DNA of 64,000 nt from an uncultured Lachnospiraceae bacterium (GCA_910578795.1 CAJTSD010000016.1:3383-67382), one strand, 5' to 3'; positions 41,668 to 50,916 are shown, numbered from the stretch's first letter. The notes: generated from the sequence alone by a model not told the origin. Numbers and translations: made by a program.

Positions 41668-41823
41668 CGATTTATTGATTTTTCGGTATTCAGATCGTTT
41701 ACAGCAAAACTCCATACACTATTTTGTCGACTTTTAAGGAATTATAGTATATAATGGAAAAGAATAAAGAAAGTATAAAAAATATATGAAAAATTTTTAA
41801 AGTACAGAAAGGATATAAGGAAC

Positions 41824-43170
41824 ATGGCGTTATTTAACAAAAACACCAAAGAACAGCCACATTCAGGGATTCTCGGTTCCTTTTCCGTTGATACCATCAA
41901 ATGGGAACCGGAAAGTGACAGGGAAGCCGCAATCCTCGTACATAAGCATATCTATGAGGATTTTCCTAATGGCTCCTATTTGATTGTAGGCGCATCGCAA
42001 ATGGCAGTATTTACAAACAATATGTCAGCAGAAGGCTCCTTAGACGCTACCGGTGCCGGGCAGGCGCAGGTGGCGACGTTCATCGGTCCCTGCAAGATTA
42101 AGCTGGAAACAGGGGACAGCCGGTTTGCTCCATTCCGGAGTATTGCCCATACCTTAACAGGCGGGGAATCCGCGTTTCACAGTACGGTCTATTTCATCAA
42201 TACGACTTATATGAATGAATTAAGCTGGGGAACGCATGCTCCAGTTGTGGTGGAAGATCCGGAAGAAGGCATCAACGTTCACGTACGTGCGTTTGGATTG
42301 TTTGGCGTGCACATTGACCAGACCGATTCGGCGAATGCCGTAATCAATGCGCGGAGATTTCTGCAGAAGATTGTGGGGACACGCGCAGACTATACAAGGG
42401 ACGAGCTTGTGAACTTTATGCGGGCGAAAATTTTGGAATATGTCCCTGATTTATTGGCAAAAAGCATGGTTGACCAACAAATTGGCATATTAAAAATTAA
42501 TACGCGCCTTTCTGATTTTTCCCAAATTATTAAAGAAAAATTATTAGAGCATTTTGCAGAATTTGGCTTATCACTGGATAATTTTTCTTTTTCCAATATT
42601 AATGCGCCGGATGAGGATCTTGCTGCAATCAACGAAATGAAAATTCAGAAGAAACGTGACAGGCTTGAAGCGGAGGGCTCTGCGGCAAAGATGGATATCG
42701 AATCTGCTGCAAGGGCACGGATGCGGGAGCGGGAAGGTTATACCTATCAGCAGGAACAGTCGTTTCAAGTCATGCAGTCTGCCGCTGCAAACGAAGGAAC
42801 TGCGGCAACGCTTATGGGTGCCGGCATGGGTCTTGGCATGGGCGTCGGCGTTGGCGGCGCCGTCGGTACAGGGATGAATGCAATTGCACAAAACACCATT
42901 GGCACAATGCAGACAGCGCCTGTAAACAGCCAGCAACCGAATATATGTTCTAACTGTCAGACACCGAATCCGGCACCGGCAAAGTTCTGCGTCAATTGCG
43001 GGCAAAAGTTGGTCAGTGAAGCACATTGCCCTGAGTGCGGCAGCGTTGTTGTAAAGGGCGCAAAATTCTGTCCAAACTGCGGCAAAAAATTATCACAGGT
43101 ATGCGCAAACTGCGGAAAGGAACTCGTAAGCGGGGCAAAGTTCTGCCTTGAATGCGGAAATCCGGTATAA
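41824..43170 (+). CDS. SPFH-domain protein with C-terminal zinc ribbons (YdjI-like)
   Basis: 448 aa. N-terminal SPFH/virion-core-like domain (about 40-260: TGDSRFAPFRSIAHTL, VHVRAFGLFGVHI, KEKLLEHFAEFGLSL), a helical segment, a Gly/Met-rich stretch (GMGLGMGVGVGG, about 335-350), then three CxxC zinc ribbons (CSNCQTPNPAPAKFCVNCG, CPECGSVVVKGAKFCPNCG, CANCGKELVSGAKFCLECG). Matches B. subtilis YdjI. First gene of a five-gene operon. Likely assembles on the membrane under stress. Confidence 0.8.
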   Translation: MALFNKNTKEQPHSGILGSFSVDTIKWEPESDREAAILVHKHIYEDFPNGSYLIVGASQMAVFTNNMSAEGSLDATGAGQAQVATFIGPCKIKLETGDSRFAPFRSIAHTLTGGESAFHSTVYFINTTYMNELSWGTHAPVVVEDPEEGINVHVRAFGLFGVHIDQTDSANAVINARRFLQKIVGTRADYTRDELVNFMRAKILEYVPDLLAKSMVDQQIGILKINTRLSDFSQIIKEKLLEHFAEFGLSLDNFSFSNINAPDEDLAAINEMKIQKKRDRLEAEGSAAKMDIESAARARMREREGYTYQQEQSFQVMQSAAANEGTAATLMGAGMGLGMGVGVGGAVGTGMNAIAQNTIGTMQTAPVNSQQPNICSNCQTPNPAPAKFCVNCGQKLVSEAHCPECGSVVVKGAKFCPNCGKKLSQVCANCGKELVSGAKFCLECGNPV

Positions 43171-43217
43171 AGATTCGATTTGAAGATTCGCTATAAGAAA
43201 GGAGCATCGAACTCAAA

Positions 43218-43895
43218 ATGATTAAAAAAATACTCTTGGCAGGACTGACAGTGATATGGATTATCGGATTTATCTTATGTTGGAACTTCCTCTATGCAGG
43301 ACCTAATTATTGGATTGGTTTTGTATTCGGACTTGCAGGCTTTGCTGCCGCCGGAATAAGCATATATTTTCTTGAAAAGGGCAATCGCAGTACAACGGAA
43401 ACAGCCTGTATCCCCGTATACTATACCGCCGTATTCGTGGTACTTATGATTTCGCTGAATCTGTCATTTGCATTGATGCAGGTGCTTTCGTTAATGCCTG
43501 TTTTTATTGTGGCAAATCTGCTGATCATACTGGTCTATGGCGTGCTGTTCTACGGTTCCATCAGACATCTTATGCGCGTCAATGACCTGACGGAATATGC
43601 ACCCGGAAAAATAAAGAATACCGCGGATATTTCCCGGCAGTTGACCGTGCTGCTCAGCATCGCCAAAGAGAACGGCATCCGGCAGGAATTATTAAAGCTC
43701 AAGGAAGCTGTTGATTACAGCAATAATGTGTCGCAAAGCTTTTCTGAGAACGATGAGGTGGTATTCCTTGAGAAGCTTTACAGGCTTCAGGAGACCTTAT
43801 CAGGCGGCTCGGACACGGAAACGATTCTCAATCAAATCAAAGATGCCGCGGATACGTGGAACGTGCGCAACAGCCGTATCAACAGCACGCGGTAA
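43218..43895 (+). CDS. membrane protein, 225 aa (SPFH operon)
   Basis: About four transmembrane segments in residues 4-115, then a cytoplasmic helical domain with a possible coiled coil (residues 120-225). Not recognised as a named family. ATG 43218 follows AAAGGAG and starts 47 nt after the SPFH gene. Could be the membrane partner of the SPFH protein, comparable to YdjH in the Bacillus ydj operon. Confidence 0.65.
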   Translation: MIKKILLAGLTVIWIIGFILCWNFLYAGPNYWIGFVFGLAGFAAAGISIYFLEKGNRSTTETACIPVYYTAVFVVLMISLNLSFALMQVLSLMPVFIVANLLIILVYGVLFYGSIRHLMRVNDLTEYAPGKIKNTADISRQLTVLLSIAKENGIRQELLKLKEAVDYSNNVSQSFSENDEVVFLEKLYRLQETLSGGSDTETILNQIKDAADTWNVRNSRINSTR

Positions 43896-43908
43896 ACAGG
43901 AGGACGCT

Positions 43909-44721
43909 ATGGATTCAATCGGATTACAATGTCACGGCTGTGGCAGCTCCAATGTGGAGTTTGATCCCAACAACAGGAAATTAATCTGCAACACCTGCGG
44001 AAAAGAAGAATACTATTCCCGTGCCACGCTGAACACAAACGGAAAAGTGGTCTTCAGCAGACAAAATGCAATTCAGTTTTTTATGGACGGCAGATTTGAA
44101 GATTCCAGGCATTATGCAATGGAAGTTTTAAATATTTTGGCAGACAATGCACCGGCTTTGTATATCATGGCTTATTATGAAGAATTTGTTGTAAAAAACG
44201 GCGGTGCCATGAAACACTTTTTTACCCAAATGAAGGAAGTCGCTTTGGAATACGACGAGGTACAGGATTTAAGGAAGCTGCTTGCGGCATCCACATACAG
44301 GCTGCAGGATTTTGAGGAAGATATGATACAACTCATTGCAGCCAATATGCAGGCGGAGGAGGACATGGAAGATTTGTGCAGCTTTATTGATCAGGTATGT
44401 CCCTATTTAATTGGCAAGAGGACTTCTATCGGATTTCTGACAAAAGAGCTTGCCGACATGTATCGGGAGCTTGCCGAATACTGCACAATCCCCAAGACCT
44501 GTTTTGCATTGTTAAAGTCCATTGAAACCAATCCTGATTCGCCGTATGCGGATAACAGCTTTTACCTGAAATCCAAAACCCGTTATTATTATGACAATTA
44601 TGTGATTCCGATTGGCACTATTATCAGTGCAATGAACAGTCCGGAATATAAGGGAAAATTTATCAGTTCCTATCAGAAAAAACAGGCTAAATTTATAGCC
44701 GACGCAGAAATGGAGGTATAA
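43909..44721 (+). CDS. zinc-ribbon protein, 270 aa (YdjG-like)
   Basis: Begins with a TFIIB-type zinc ribbon: LQCHGCGSSNVEF and LICNTCGKE (residues 7-33). The rest is helical, TPR-like, without membrane segments. ATG 43909 follows AGGAGG. An open frame extends upstream to 43711 but overlaps the previous gene. Function unknown; in Bacillus ydjG a similar zinc-ribbon protein is adjacent to the SPFH gene. Followed by the next gene after 6 nt. Confidence 0.7.
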   Translation: MDSIGLQCHGCGSSNVEFDPNNRKLICNTCGKEEYYSRATLNTNGKVVFSRQNAIQFFMDGRFEDSRHYAMEVLNILADNAPALYIMAYYEEFVVKNGGAMKHFFTQMKEVALEYDEVQDLRKLLAASTYRLQDFEEDMIQLIAANMQAEEDMEDLCSFIDQVCPYLIGKRTSIGFLTKELADMYRELAEYCTIPKTCFALLKSIETNPDSPYADNSFYLKSKTRYYYDNYVIPIGTIISAMNSPEYKGKFISSYQKKQAKFIADAEMEV

Positions 44722-44727
44722 ACAACA

Positions 44728-46383
44728 ATGGCAGAATCCAACGTACAAGTCGTACATATTGACGTGACAAGACTGGAGCATAAAATTGACCAGCTCACGA
44801 CAACAACGCAAAAACTCAACACCATGATCAATGACACAAACATCAAAATCGAAGCCACAAACCATAATATTCAGGTTTTAACAGAGAAATTCCTGGAAAT
44901 GGCAAATGATCAGAAACGGCAGGCGGCGCTGCAGCAGGCATCAACAGAGCTTGTCCGGGTAAGGCAGGAGCTGGAACAAAACTATGGAAATTACAAGGTT
45001 ATCCGAGAAACCATGCTTGGCGTCCTGCAGGCTACCGATTTGGCACTTGTTAAAAAAACAACAATCTCAAGGGTTTCCGAGGAGTTAATGCTTTCTACGC
45101 CGACCTATTGGCTTGCACCATGCCTGGTTGCCGTTGCCGCATGGATTGGAAATGACCGGGATTTGGCTCAGCGCGCTATTGCGGAGGCAGTCAAAAGGGA
45201 CGAAGAGCGAACCGCAATTACGATGGCGCTCATCTGCCGCAGAAATAACAGGGTGGAAACCTGTTATGAATGGCTATCCATCTATTTTTCCCATCAGAAC
45301 GCGGCAAACTTCTCGGAAGGAAGCTTTGCGTACATTGATGCTTATGTGAATGGTGTATTTGGTCCTGACGAAAAGCATATGTGCGACGATTACGTGATGC
45401 AGTGGATGAATGAAATCCGGGGAAACAGCAGTAATCTTGAAGCATCACAGGAGAAACTATGGAAGGAATACTGCAGCCGGTTCAATTCTGATATATCGCG
45501 TCTTTATCCGGATTTAGGAGATACTGTGACCGAATATCAGAATATTGATGAATATATTGGCAGGATTTTAGCGGTCGATTCCATTGCGGAAAACCTGACC
45601 GGAATTAACAATGCATACATTGACCAAAACCGTCTGAAAACCAAAATTGATGAGAGTCTGATTCAGCTGATTAGCAAATACAATGAGGATGAGGAACCTT
45701 TGCGGAAAGAGGAAGCATATCATGCTACCGTAAAACGTTTTGATGGCGACAAAGAGAAAGCCGAACAATACATTATTAAAAAAGAACAGGCACGGCAGCA
45801 GCAGACATTAAATTTGGTGGAACAGATGTCAAACGTGATTCTGACAGAAAAAGACACCTCACCTTCAGAGCGAAAGACCGCCGTTTCCTTTTTAAGCGGA
45901 TATATCCGAAAAGGCTTTCATACATACATTTCCGAAAAAAAGGAAGCGTTTCCAAATCAGATTACATTAAACGTTGACGGCTGGACGGGAACCACCGAAG
46001 ACGGAAATAATGCCGAGGAACTATGCAGGGCCTTTGAAACGGAACTGACGCAACGACGCACACAGGCGCTTGAGAAAGCAAGCCGAAGCAATGAAAAAGC
46101 AATGATGATTGGTGCAATTGTGTTGGCTGTTCTTGGTGTCTTGGGGCTGTTTGCCTTTGCAGGCTTGGGAATCCTTCTGCTTGCAGGCGCCGGATTCCTT
46201 GTATTTTGTTCCTTTAACGCAAAAAAGAAGACTGCCGAAAAGCTCGAAGCGATTGAACAGGATTATACCGTCCGGATTGCAAACGGAAAAGCAAAAATTA
46301 ATCAGGCAACGACGCAGTGGAAAGAAGCCCAAAATGTTGTATATCAATTTGAGAGCAAACCGGTTCGAGAGATTATTGCGTAA
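44728..46383 (+). CDS. coiled-coil protein with C-terminal transmembrane hairpin
   Basis: 551 aa. Residues about 10-90 form a long coiled coil (HKIDQLTTTTQKLNTMINDT, QKRQAALQQASTELVRVRQEL). The middle (100-440) is helical and of unknown fold. Two adjacent hydrophobic segments (about 452-492: AMMIGAIVLAVLGVLGLFAF and the following glycine-rich stretch) form a hairpin, followed by a charged helix to the end. RBS GGAGG. Likely a membrane-associated scaffold in the SPFH operon. Confidence 0.7.
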   Translation: MAESNVQVVHIDVTRLEHKIDQLTTTTQKLNTMINDTNIKIEATNHNIQVLTEKFLEMANDQKRQAALQQASTELVRVRQELEQNYGNYKVIRETMLGVLQATDLALVKKTTISRVSEELMLSTPTYWLAPCLVAVAAWIGNDRDLAQRAIAEAVKRDEERTAITMALICRRNNRVETCYEWLSIYFSHQNAANFSEGSFAYIDAYVNGVFGPDEKHMCDDYVMQWMNEIRGNSSNLEASQEKLWKEYCSRFNSDISRLYPDLGDTVTEYQNIDEYIGRILAVDSIAENLTGINNAYIDQNRLKTKIDESLIQLISKYNEDEEPLRKEEAYHATVKRFDGDKEKAEQYIIKKEQARQQQTLNLVEQMSNVILTEKDTSPSERKTAVSFLSGYIRKGFHTYISEKKEAFPNQITLNVDGWTGTTEDGNNAEELCRAFETELTQRRTQALEKASRSNEKAMMIGAIVLAVLGVLGLFAFAGLGILLLAGAGFLVFCSFNAKKKTAEKLEAIEQDYTVRIANGKAKINQATTQWKEAQNVVYQFESKPVREIIA

Positions 46384-46439
46384 CTCTGCAATCCAAGTAT
46401 GCAGTCCAAATCTGCAAATAGAAAGGAGTTTATTTTACC

Positions 46440-46604
46440 ATGGAAAATCAATTTGATGATGATTTTGACGAATTAGAACTGATGTTTGGTCAAGGAGAGT
46501 CGGATATCCAAAAAATGGAAAAAGTCGTGCTAACGCAGAATATTGAAGGCTTTGCAAGCTGTTTCCCGGAATGGGATTTGCATCCGCCCGTAAGAAATTC
46601 ATAA
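46440..46604 (+). CDS. small acidic protein, 54 aa
   Basis: Short frame with AAAGGAG 11-12 nt before the ATG, ending at a stop just before the terminator. Composition: highly acidic N-terminus (ENQFDDDFDELELMFG) and a conserved-looking FPEWDLHPP near the C-terminus. No family recognised. Last gene of the SPFH operon; spacing and RBS support translation, though the small size leaves doubt. Confidence 0.5.
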   Translation: MENQFDDDFDELELMFGQGESDIQKMEKVVLTQNIEGFASCFPEWDLHPPVRNS

Positions 46605-46615
46605 AAACCTTTATA

Positions 46616-46661
46616 AAAAACCTTTATAGATTCTGCCCATGCAGTATCTATAAAGGTTTTT
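46616..46661. terminator. bidirectional terminator, 16-bp stem
   Basis: AAAAACCTTTATAGAT (46616-46631) pairs perfectly with ATCTATAAAGGTTTTT (46646-46661), 14-nt loop. The T-run serves the SPFH operon; on the minus strand the A-run gives a T-run for the tRNA-Phe transcript. Confidence 0.85.
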
Positions 46662-46666
46662 CTCCA

Positions 46667-46739
<73 letters not shown>

Positions 46740-46743
46740 AAAC

Positions 46744-46784
46744 GTGCATAGCATCCATCACCATTGCTGACACATACTATGCAC
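46744..46784 (-). repeat. 8-bp hairpin in the tRNA-Phe leader
   Basis: GTGCATAG (46744-46751) and CTATGCAC (46777-46784) pair perfectly, ending 4 nt before the tRNA 5' end. It may mark the RNase P processing site or simply structure the leader. Confidence 0.5.
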
Positions 46785-46789
46785 AACAA

Positions 46790-46818
46790 ATTTTACTAAA
46801 TATGTCTGTTATCGTCAA
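46790..46818 (-). promoter_or_regulatory. sigma-A promoter of tRNA-Phe
   Basis: On the minus strand TTGACG (46818-46813), 17-bp spacer, TAAAAT (46795-46790). The tRNA starts about 45 nt after the predicted start site. Confidence 0.7.
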
Positions 46819-46844
46819 GTCTTAAACAAACAATCACCAAACTT

Positions 46845-47705
46845 TTACCAGGTCTTTTCCAACGTGGTATTATAATCCACACGGAACGGATTGTCGTCCG
46901 CTGCCAAAAGCTCCTCATAAATCTCACGGCGCTCTGAGCTGTCTGCCTCCGCCCAATATTCATATCCTCTTAAATAGCTGTCAATCAGCTCATCCCATGA
47001 AGTGAATAACGGCTGAACTGTTCCGGCAATTTCAAGAGACTTGTCCAAAGCCTCCTCCTTTGTATAATATCCCGCCATATAATAAAAGCTCAGCAGACTA
47101 AGTGCACGGCAGTAATCCCATCCGTCAATGGCAGTTTCGCCGTGTTCTTTGTACATATTATATATTGCAACATCGAACGCTGCATCGTCCGCAGATTCAT
47201 CATATACCTGCATCAAATAATTTTCCAGTTCTTCCTCGCCGCATTCTTCAACGATCTGTGAAAGCAGTTCACCATCTGACTTAAATCCTTCACGGTGTCC
47301 TTCCGTCAATATCCAATCCAGCGTTTCGTCAGCGCTTGCACGGTCCGTTACATCCCATGAACTGTCCAGCATTGCCTGATACTGCATCTCCATCATCTTG
47401 CCCGGCTCAGCGCCGCCAAACAAGTTGTAATCCTGACCGTTTGCATCCGTAAGAATTGCATAAGATGCGTTAAACCACTGAACCGTATCCGTTTCCGGTC
47501 CTACATAGCCGTCCGCACTGCTGTCGCCAGAGTTATCCGCATCTGTTTTCGGCATTTCTGCATCATTTTCCGCTCCTGCAAGAACATCCACGCTGCTCGC
47601 ATTTCCCGAACTGTTAACGTTAAACATGCTGCATCCTGTAAGACTGGACGCCGCCATAGCAATCGACAATGTTACAACAACTAAATTTTTGCTTATCTTT
47701 TTCAT
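46845..47705 (-). CDS. DUF1266 lipoprotein
   Basis: 286 aa from ATG 47705 (AAGGAG upstream; the frame is open to 47750). Lipoprotein signal ending LTGC (Cys at about 25) and an Asp/Ser-rich linker, then a DUF1266 domain with TLDWILTEGHREGFKSDG, AIDGWDYCRALSLLSFYYMA then GYY, and SWDELIDSYLRGYEYW. Compared with the cytoplasmic DUF1266 protein at 5113 this one is exported. Function unknown. Confidence 0.8.
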   Translation of the reverse strand: MKKISKNLVVVTLSIAMAASSLTGCSMFNVNSSGNASSVDVLAGAENDAEMPKTDADNSGDSSADGYVGPETDTVQWFNASYAILTDANGQDYNLFGGAEPGKMMEMQYQAMLDSSWDVTDRASADETLDWILTEGHREGFKSDGELLSQIVEECGEEELENYLMQVYDESADDAAFDVAIYNMYKEHGETAIDGWDYCRALSLLSFYYMAGYYTKEEALDKSLEIAGTVQPLFTSWDELIDSYLRGYEYWAEADSSERREIYEELLAADDNPFRVDYNTTLEKTW

Positions 47706-47772
47706 ACTGTTCTCCTTGCCCCTTTCGCAACTTTCTTCGGTATCTTTCAATAAAAACTGTTACTGATAAATG

Positions 47773-47801
47773 ATTCTATACTAATATTTTGTTTATGTCA
47801 A
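47773..47801 (-). promoter_or_regulatory. sigma-A promoter of the DUF1266 lipoprotein gene
   Basis: On the minus strand TTGACA (47801-47796), 17-bp spacer, TAGAAT (47778-47773). It overlaps the last codon and stop of the upstream amidase gene. Confidence 0.65.
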
Positions 47802-48517
47802 GATTTGTCGCTATTAATCGCCTGCATAATTCCCATATAAATTGCCCATGCCACCTTTTCCTGATAGTTATTTTGGATCAAAAGATCCGCCTCCTCAGGA
47901 TTGCTCATAAAGGCACATTCCACAATGATAATCGGTACGGAAGTCTTTTTGAGTAAATAATAACTGCTGTTATCTTTTGCAACCCGCTCTTTTGTTGGCT
48001 TTAAGCTTTTGACAAGCTGTGTCTGCATAATCTCCGCAGCTGCCTTGCTTTTTACCGAATCCTTATAATAAAAAACCTGCACACCGCTCACTGACGGGTC
48101 AGGATAACTGTTCTGATGAATGCTAACCGCAAGCTCGGGCTCCGCCTCCTCTATAATGGTAAGACGCTTTTTCATATCACGCACCTTTTTATTGGATTCA
48201 TTCTCACTGTAAAGCCCGTTGTCATCTGTCCTTGTCATAACCACATTAATACCGTTTGCTTTCAAATTGCGCTCCAGTTTCAATGCAATCGCAAGATTGA
48301 TATCCTTTTCCAACGCACTATTAATTCCGACCTTTCCCGGATCAATTCCGCCGTGACCTGCATCAACCACAATCGTCACCGATTTATTTTTCGCCGCACG
48401 TATGTGTTCCTCAATCGTACTTACAAACTGCACTGACTCGTGCGCTATCAAAATCATGGCAAACACCAACAGTATCGTCAATATTTTTGCAGTACTTTTT
48501 CCCTGTTTTACGCTCAT
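47798..48517 (-). CDS. cwlD: N-acetylmuramoyl-L-alanine amidase CwlD-like
   Basis: 239 aa from ATG 48517, equal to B. subtilis CwlD. One N-terminal membrane segment (about 12-32), then an Amidase_3 domain: VVDAGHGGIDPGKVG (zinc His), LEKDINLAIAL (zinc Glu), ELAVSIHQNSYPDP (zinc His), VECAFMSNPEEADLL (catalytic Glu). CwlD with PdaA makes cortex muramic-lactam in sporulating bacteria; the similar deacetylase in this window is at 16205. The frame is open to 48733, and ATG 48553 is another possible start. Confidence 0.85.
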   Translation of the reverse strand: MSVKQGKSTAKILTILLVFAMILIAHESVQFVSTIEEHIRAAKNKSVTIVVDAGHGGIDPGKVGINSALEKDINLAIALKLERNLKANGINVVMTRTDDNGLYSENESNKKVRDMKKRLTIIEEAEPELAVSIHQNSYPDPSVSGVQVFYYKDSVKSKAAAEIMQTQLVKSLKPTKERVAKDNSSYYLLKKTSVPIIIVECAFMSNPEEADLLIQNNYQEKVAWAIYMGIMQAINSDKS

Positions 48518-48584
48518 ACATTCTACCTGCGCATATGTATTTCTATAAATCATATGCAAAAGGAGATTTTTCCATGACAATAAA

Positions 48585-48612
48585 AAACAGCGGGACCAGC
48601 CGCCGTTTTTTA
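48585..48612 (-). terminator. likely terminator of the zinc ABC operon
   Basis: On the minus-strand transcript ACGGCGG pairs with CCGCTGT (one mismatch), followed by TTTTTT. It overlaps the end of the permease gene. Confidence 0.55.
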
Positions 48613-49446
48613 CTTTTTTAACACTCTCCCTGCAAAGCAATTGAAAGCAAACATCACAATGTCCGCTGCCACAATCGTCGAACCGACCGGCGTTGAAAAC
48701 AGAATAGACAGGACAATTCCAAACAGCGCACATAACACTGAAATTACCGCAGAATAAATAATTACGCCCTTAAAGTTTTGGACCACGCGCATGGCAGAAA
48801 GCGCCGGAAAAATAATCAGCGCGGAAATCAACAGTGAACCCACAAGATTCATGGCAAGCACAATGATGACTGCCGTGATAACTGCAATCAATGTATTATA
48901 GGTATTGGTTTTAATGCCCGTCGCCTTTGCAAAATTCTCATCAAATGTCACCGCAAAAATCCGGTTATATAAAATCACAAAAACCGCCACGACAATGACC
49001 GACATCACCACGCATAACCAAACTTCCGCTTTCGTAAGTGTCAGTATCGACGTTGAGCCAAACAGTGTGCTGCACACATCGCCCGAAATGTTTGCCGACG
49101 TCGAAAACAAATGCATTACCAAATATCCGATTGCAAGCGAACCGACAGAAAGCATCGCAATTGCCGCGTCACCGTGTATTTTGGGATTTTGCCCCGTGCG
49201 CAGGATTAATATTGCCGCCACCACTGTCACCGGCATCACGACAACGGAAGTGCTCGTAAGATCAAATACCGTACCAATTGCAAGCGCTCCAAATGCCACA
49301 TGCGAAAGACCGTCGCCAATATAAGAAAAGCGCTTCAACACAAGTGTCACGCCAAGCAAAGAAGAGCAAAGCGCAATTAGCGTGCCCACAATCAGCGCAT
49401 AGCGCACAAACGGATAGGATAAATAAAATTGTAATGTTTCTATCAC
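48610..49446 (-). CDS. metal (zinc/manganese) ABC transporter permease, ZnuB-like
   Basis: 278 aa from GTG 49446, which overlaps the ATPase stop by 4 nt (GTGA) and has a G-rich RBS. About eight membrane segments. ABC-3 family signatures: LVLKRFSYIGDGLSHVAFGALAIG and NLVGSLLISALIIFPALSAM. It forms the channel for Zn or Mn uptake with the ATPase at 49443. No ZnuA-type binding protein gene is in the window. Confidence 0.88.
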   Translation of the reverse strand: MIETLQFYLSYPFVRYALIVGTLIALCSSLLGVTLVLKRFSYIGDGLSHVAFGALAIGTVFDLTSTSVVVMPVTVVAAILILRTGQNPKIHGDAAIAMLSVGSLAIGYLVMHLFSTSANISGDVCSTLFGSTSILTLTKAEVWLCVVMSVIVVAVFVILYNRIFAVTFDENFAKATGIKTNTYNTLIAVITAVIIVLAMNLVGSLLISALIIFPALSAMRVVQNFKGVIIYSAVISVLCALFGIVLSILFSTPVGSTIVAADIVMFAFNCFAGRVLKK

Positions 49447-50144
49447 TGCACGCCACCCCCTATGTCCTTCCAAAAATCACTTTTCACATACTCTTTTGCC
49501 GTTCCGATAAACGATCGTTCCTTTTCGATATGCAGCACATGGCTTGCATACCTGACTGCCGCATGAATGTCATGGCTGACCATGATAATTGTAAGTCCCT
49601 CATTGTTTAAACCCTTTATCAACTGATAAAATTCCACTGTTGCCTTCGGATCCAATCCTGTCACAGGTTCATCCAAAACCAAAAGCTTTGAGGAAGCACA
49701 AAGCGCCCTTGCAAGCAGCACCCTCTGCTGCTGCCCGCCGGAAAGATTGCGGTAACACTCTTTTTTCAACTCCCAAATATCCATACGCTTCATATTTTTT
49801 GCCGCAAGCTTCTTTTCCTCCTTTCCGAAAAAAGCCCGTCTGCCACATTTTGACAGCGTTCCGGAAAGCACAATTTCCCATACCGATGCCGGAAAATCCT
49901 TCTGCACAAAGGTCTGTTGCGGAAGATAGCCGATTTCGTACCGTTCCAGTCCGTCGCCATATACGATGCCGCCACCCATCAATGGTGTAAGTCCTAAAAG
50001 CGTTTTCATAAGCGTGCTCTTTCCCGCACCGTTTTCGCCAAGGATGCAAAGATAATCACCTTTCCTAACTTCAAAGCTAATATTCTCAGCCACAGGAATC
50101 CCCTCATATCCAAGCACCAGGCTCTCGCATTTTATATAAGACAT
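49443..50144 (-). CDS. metal ABC transporter ATP-binding protein, ZnuC-like
   Basis: 233 aa. Walker A GENGAGKST, signature LSGGQQQRVLLARAL, Walker B LLVLDEPVTGLD, H-loop VSHDIHAAVRYA. PQQTF follows the family's Q-loop. Powers the adjacent ZnuB-like permease. Preceded by a lipoprotein gene (12-nt gap). Confidence 0.9.
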   Translation of the reverse strand: MSYIKCESLVLGYEGIPVAENISFEVRKGDYLCILGENGAGKSTLMKTLLGLTPLMGGGIVYGDGLERYEIGYLPQQTFVQKDFPASVWEIVLSGTLSKCGRRAFFGKEEKKLAAKNMKRMDIWELKKECYRNLSGGQQQRVLLARALCASSKLLVLDEPVTGLDPKATVEFYQLIKGLNNEGLTIIMVSHDIHAAVRYASHVLHIEKERSFIGTAKEYVKSDFWKDIGGGVQ

Positions 50145-50156
50145 CTCAAACCGCTC

Positions 50157-50810
50157 CTACCCCTCTGAATTTTCTAAACTATAGTCCGTATCAAAAAGCG
50201 CCTTCTCAAGAGAAATCACATCCTGACTGTTCGGCGTATAGACATTATCAATCAGCTCAATGCGGATTGTCATCGTTTCCTGTGCTTCATAAATAGCGCT
50301 CTCAATACTTTCACGCAATGCATCACGCAAAATTTCCGTCATATCCTCAAACATTTCTTCCTGTGTAGGCGTCGTTTCCATCGCTGCCCACATTTCTGGA
50401 AGACTTGCAATTTTCTCATTATAAGAAATCAGCGCCGGCTCAAAAATTTTCATGCGTTCGTATGTAATTTCCACCACGAAAGAACCGTCCTTCTGCTCCT
50501 TCGCTTCGCCGACCGTATATCTTGCCTTTCCGTAAATTTCCTTAAAAAGATTTTGGAAATCTGCTACCAGCTCCTCCGACATATTCAGTTTTTCCTTAAA
50601 AAATGACATTTCCGAGTCAATTCCGCGTTCAAATACTGCCGCCGCTTCCTCAGCAGTGCCAAGCTCCATTTCAACATAAGCAGTAGAATCTCCTTTGTAT
50701 GATAAATCAAGCATTGCCTGCAAATAACCCTGTGCATCCAGTTTTTTGCCGCATGCCGTAAGCATAATTCCGCATATTATTACACAGACTGCAATTACTC
50801 TCATTTTCAT
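50157..50810 (-). CDS. lipoprotein, 217 aa, upstream of the zinc ABC genes
   Basis: Signal peptide ending LTAC (Cys at about 19). The mature part is helical and acidic (LDLSYKGDSTAYVEMELGTA, MWAAMETTPTQEEMFEDM), reminiscent of DUF5105-type lipoproteins. It lacks the His-rich loop and ligand histidines of ZnuA, so it is not an obvious metal-binding subunit. Gap of 12 nt to znuC-like, so probably co-transcribed. ATG 50804 is an alternative start. Confidence 0.6.
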   Translation of the reverse strand: MKMRVIAVCVIICGIMLTACGKKLDAQGYLQAMLDLSYKGDSTAYVEMELGTAEEAAAVFERGIDSEMSFFKEKLNMSEELVADFQNLFKEIYGKARYTVGEAKEQKDGSFVVEITYERMKIFEPALISYNEKIASLPEMWAAMETTPTQEEMFEDMTEILRDALRESIESAIYEAQETMTIRIELIDNVYTPNSQDVISLEKALFDTDYSLENSEG

Positions 50811-50916
50811 TTTAATAACCGTTCTCCTTTCATACTTTCAAAATATTAATGTTCCATTTCATTACTCCAGACATTATAAGAACCTTATACCAGTATATAA
50901 AAGACTTCCCTGCACG

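Noticed and set aside
48576..48620. 15-codon plus-strand frame (MTIKNSGTSRRFLLF) with AAAAGGAG upstream
   Set aside because: It coincides with the terminator hairpin of the convergent minus-strand operon; too short and antisense.
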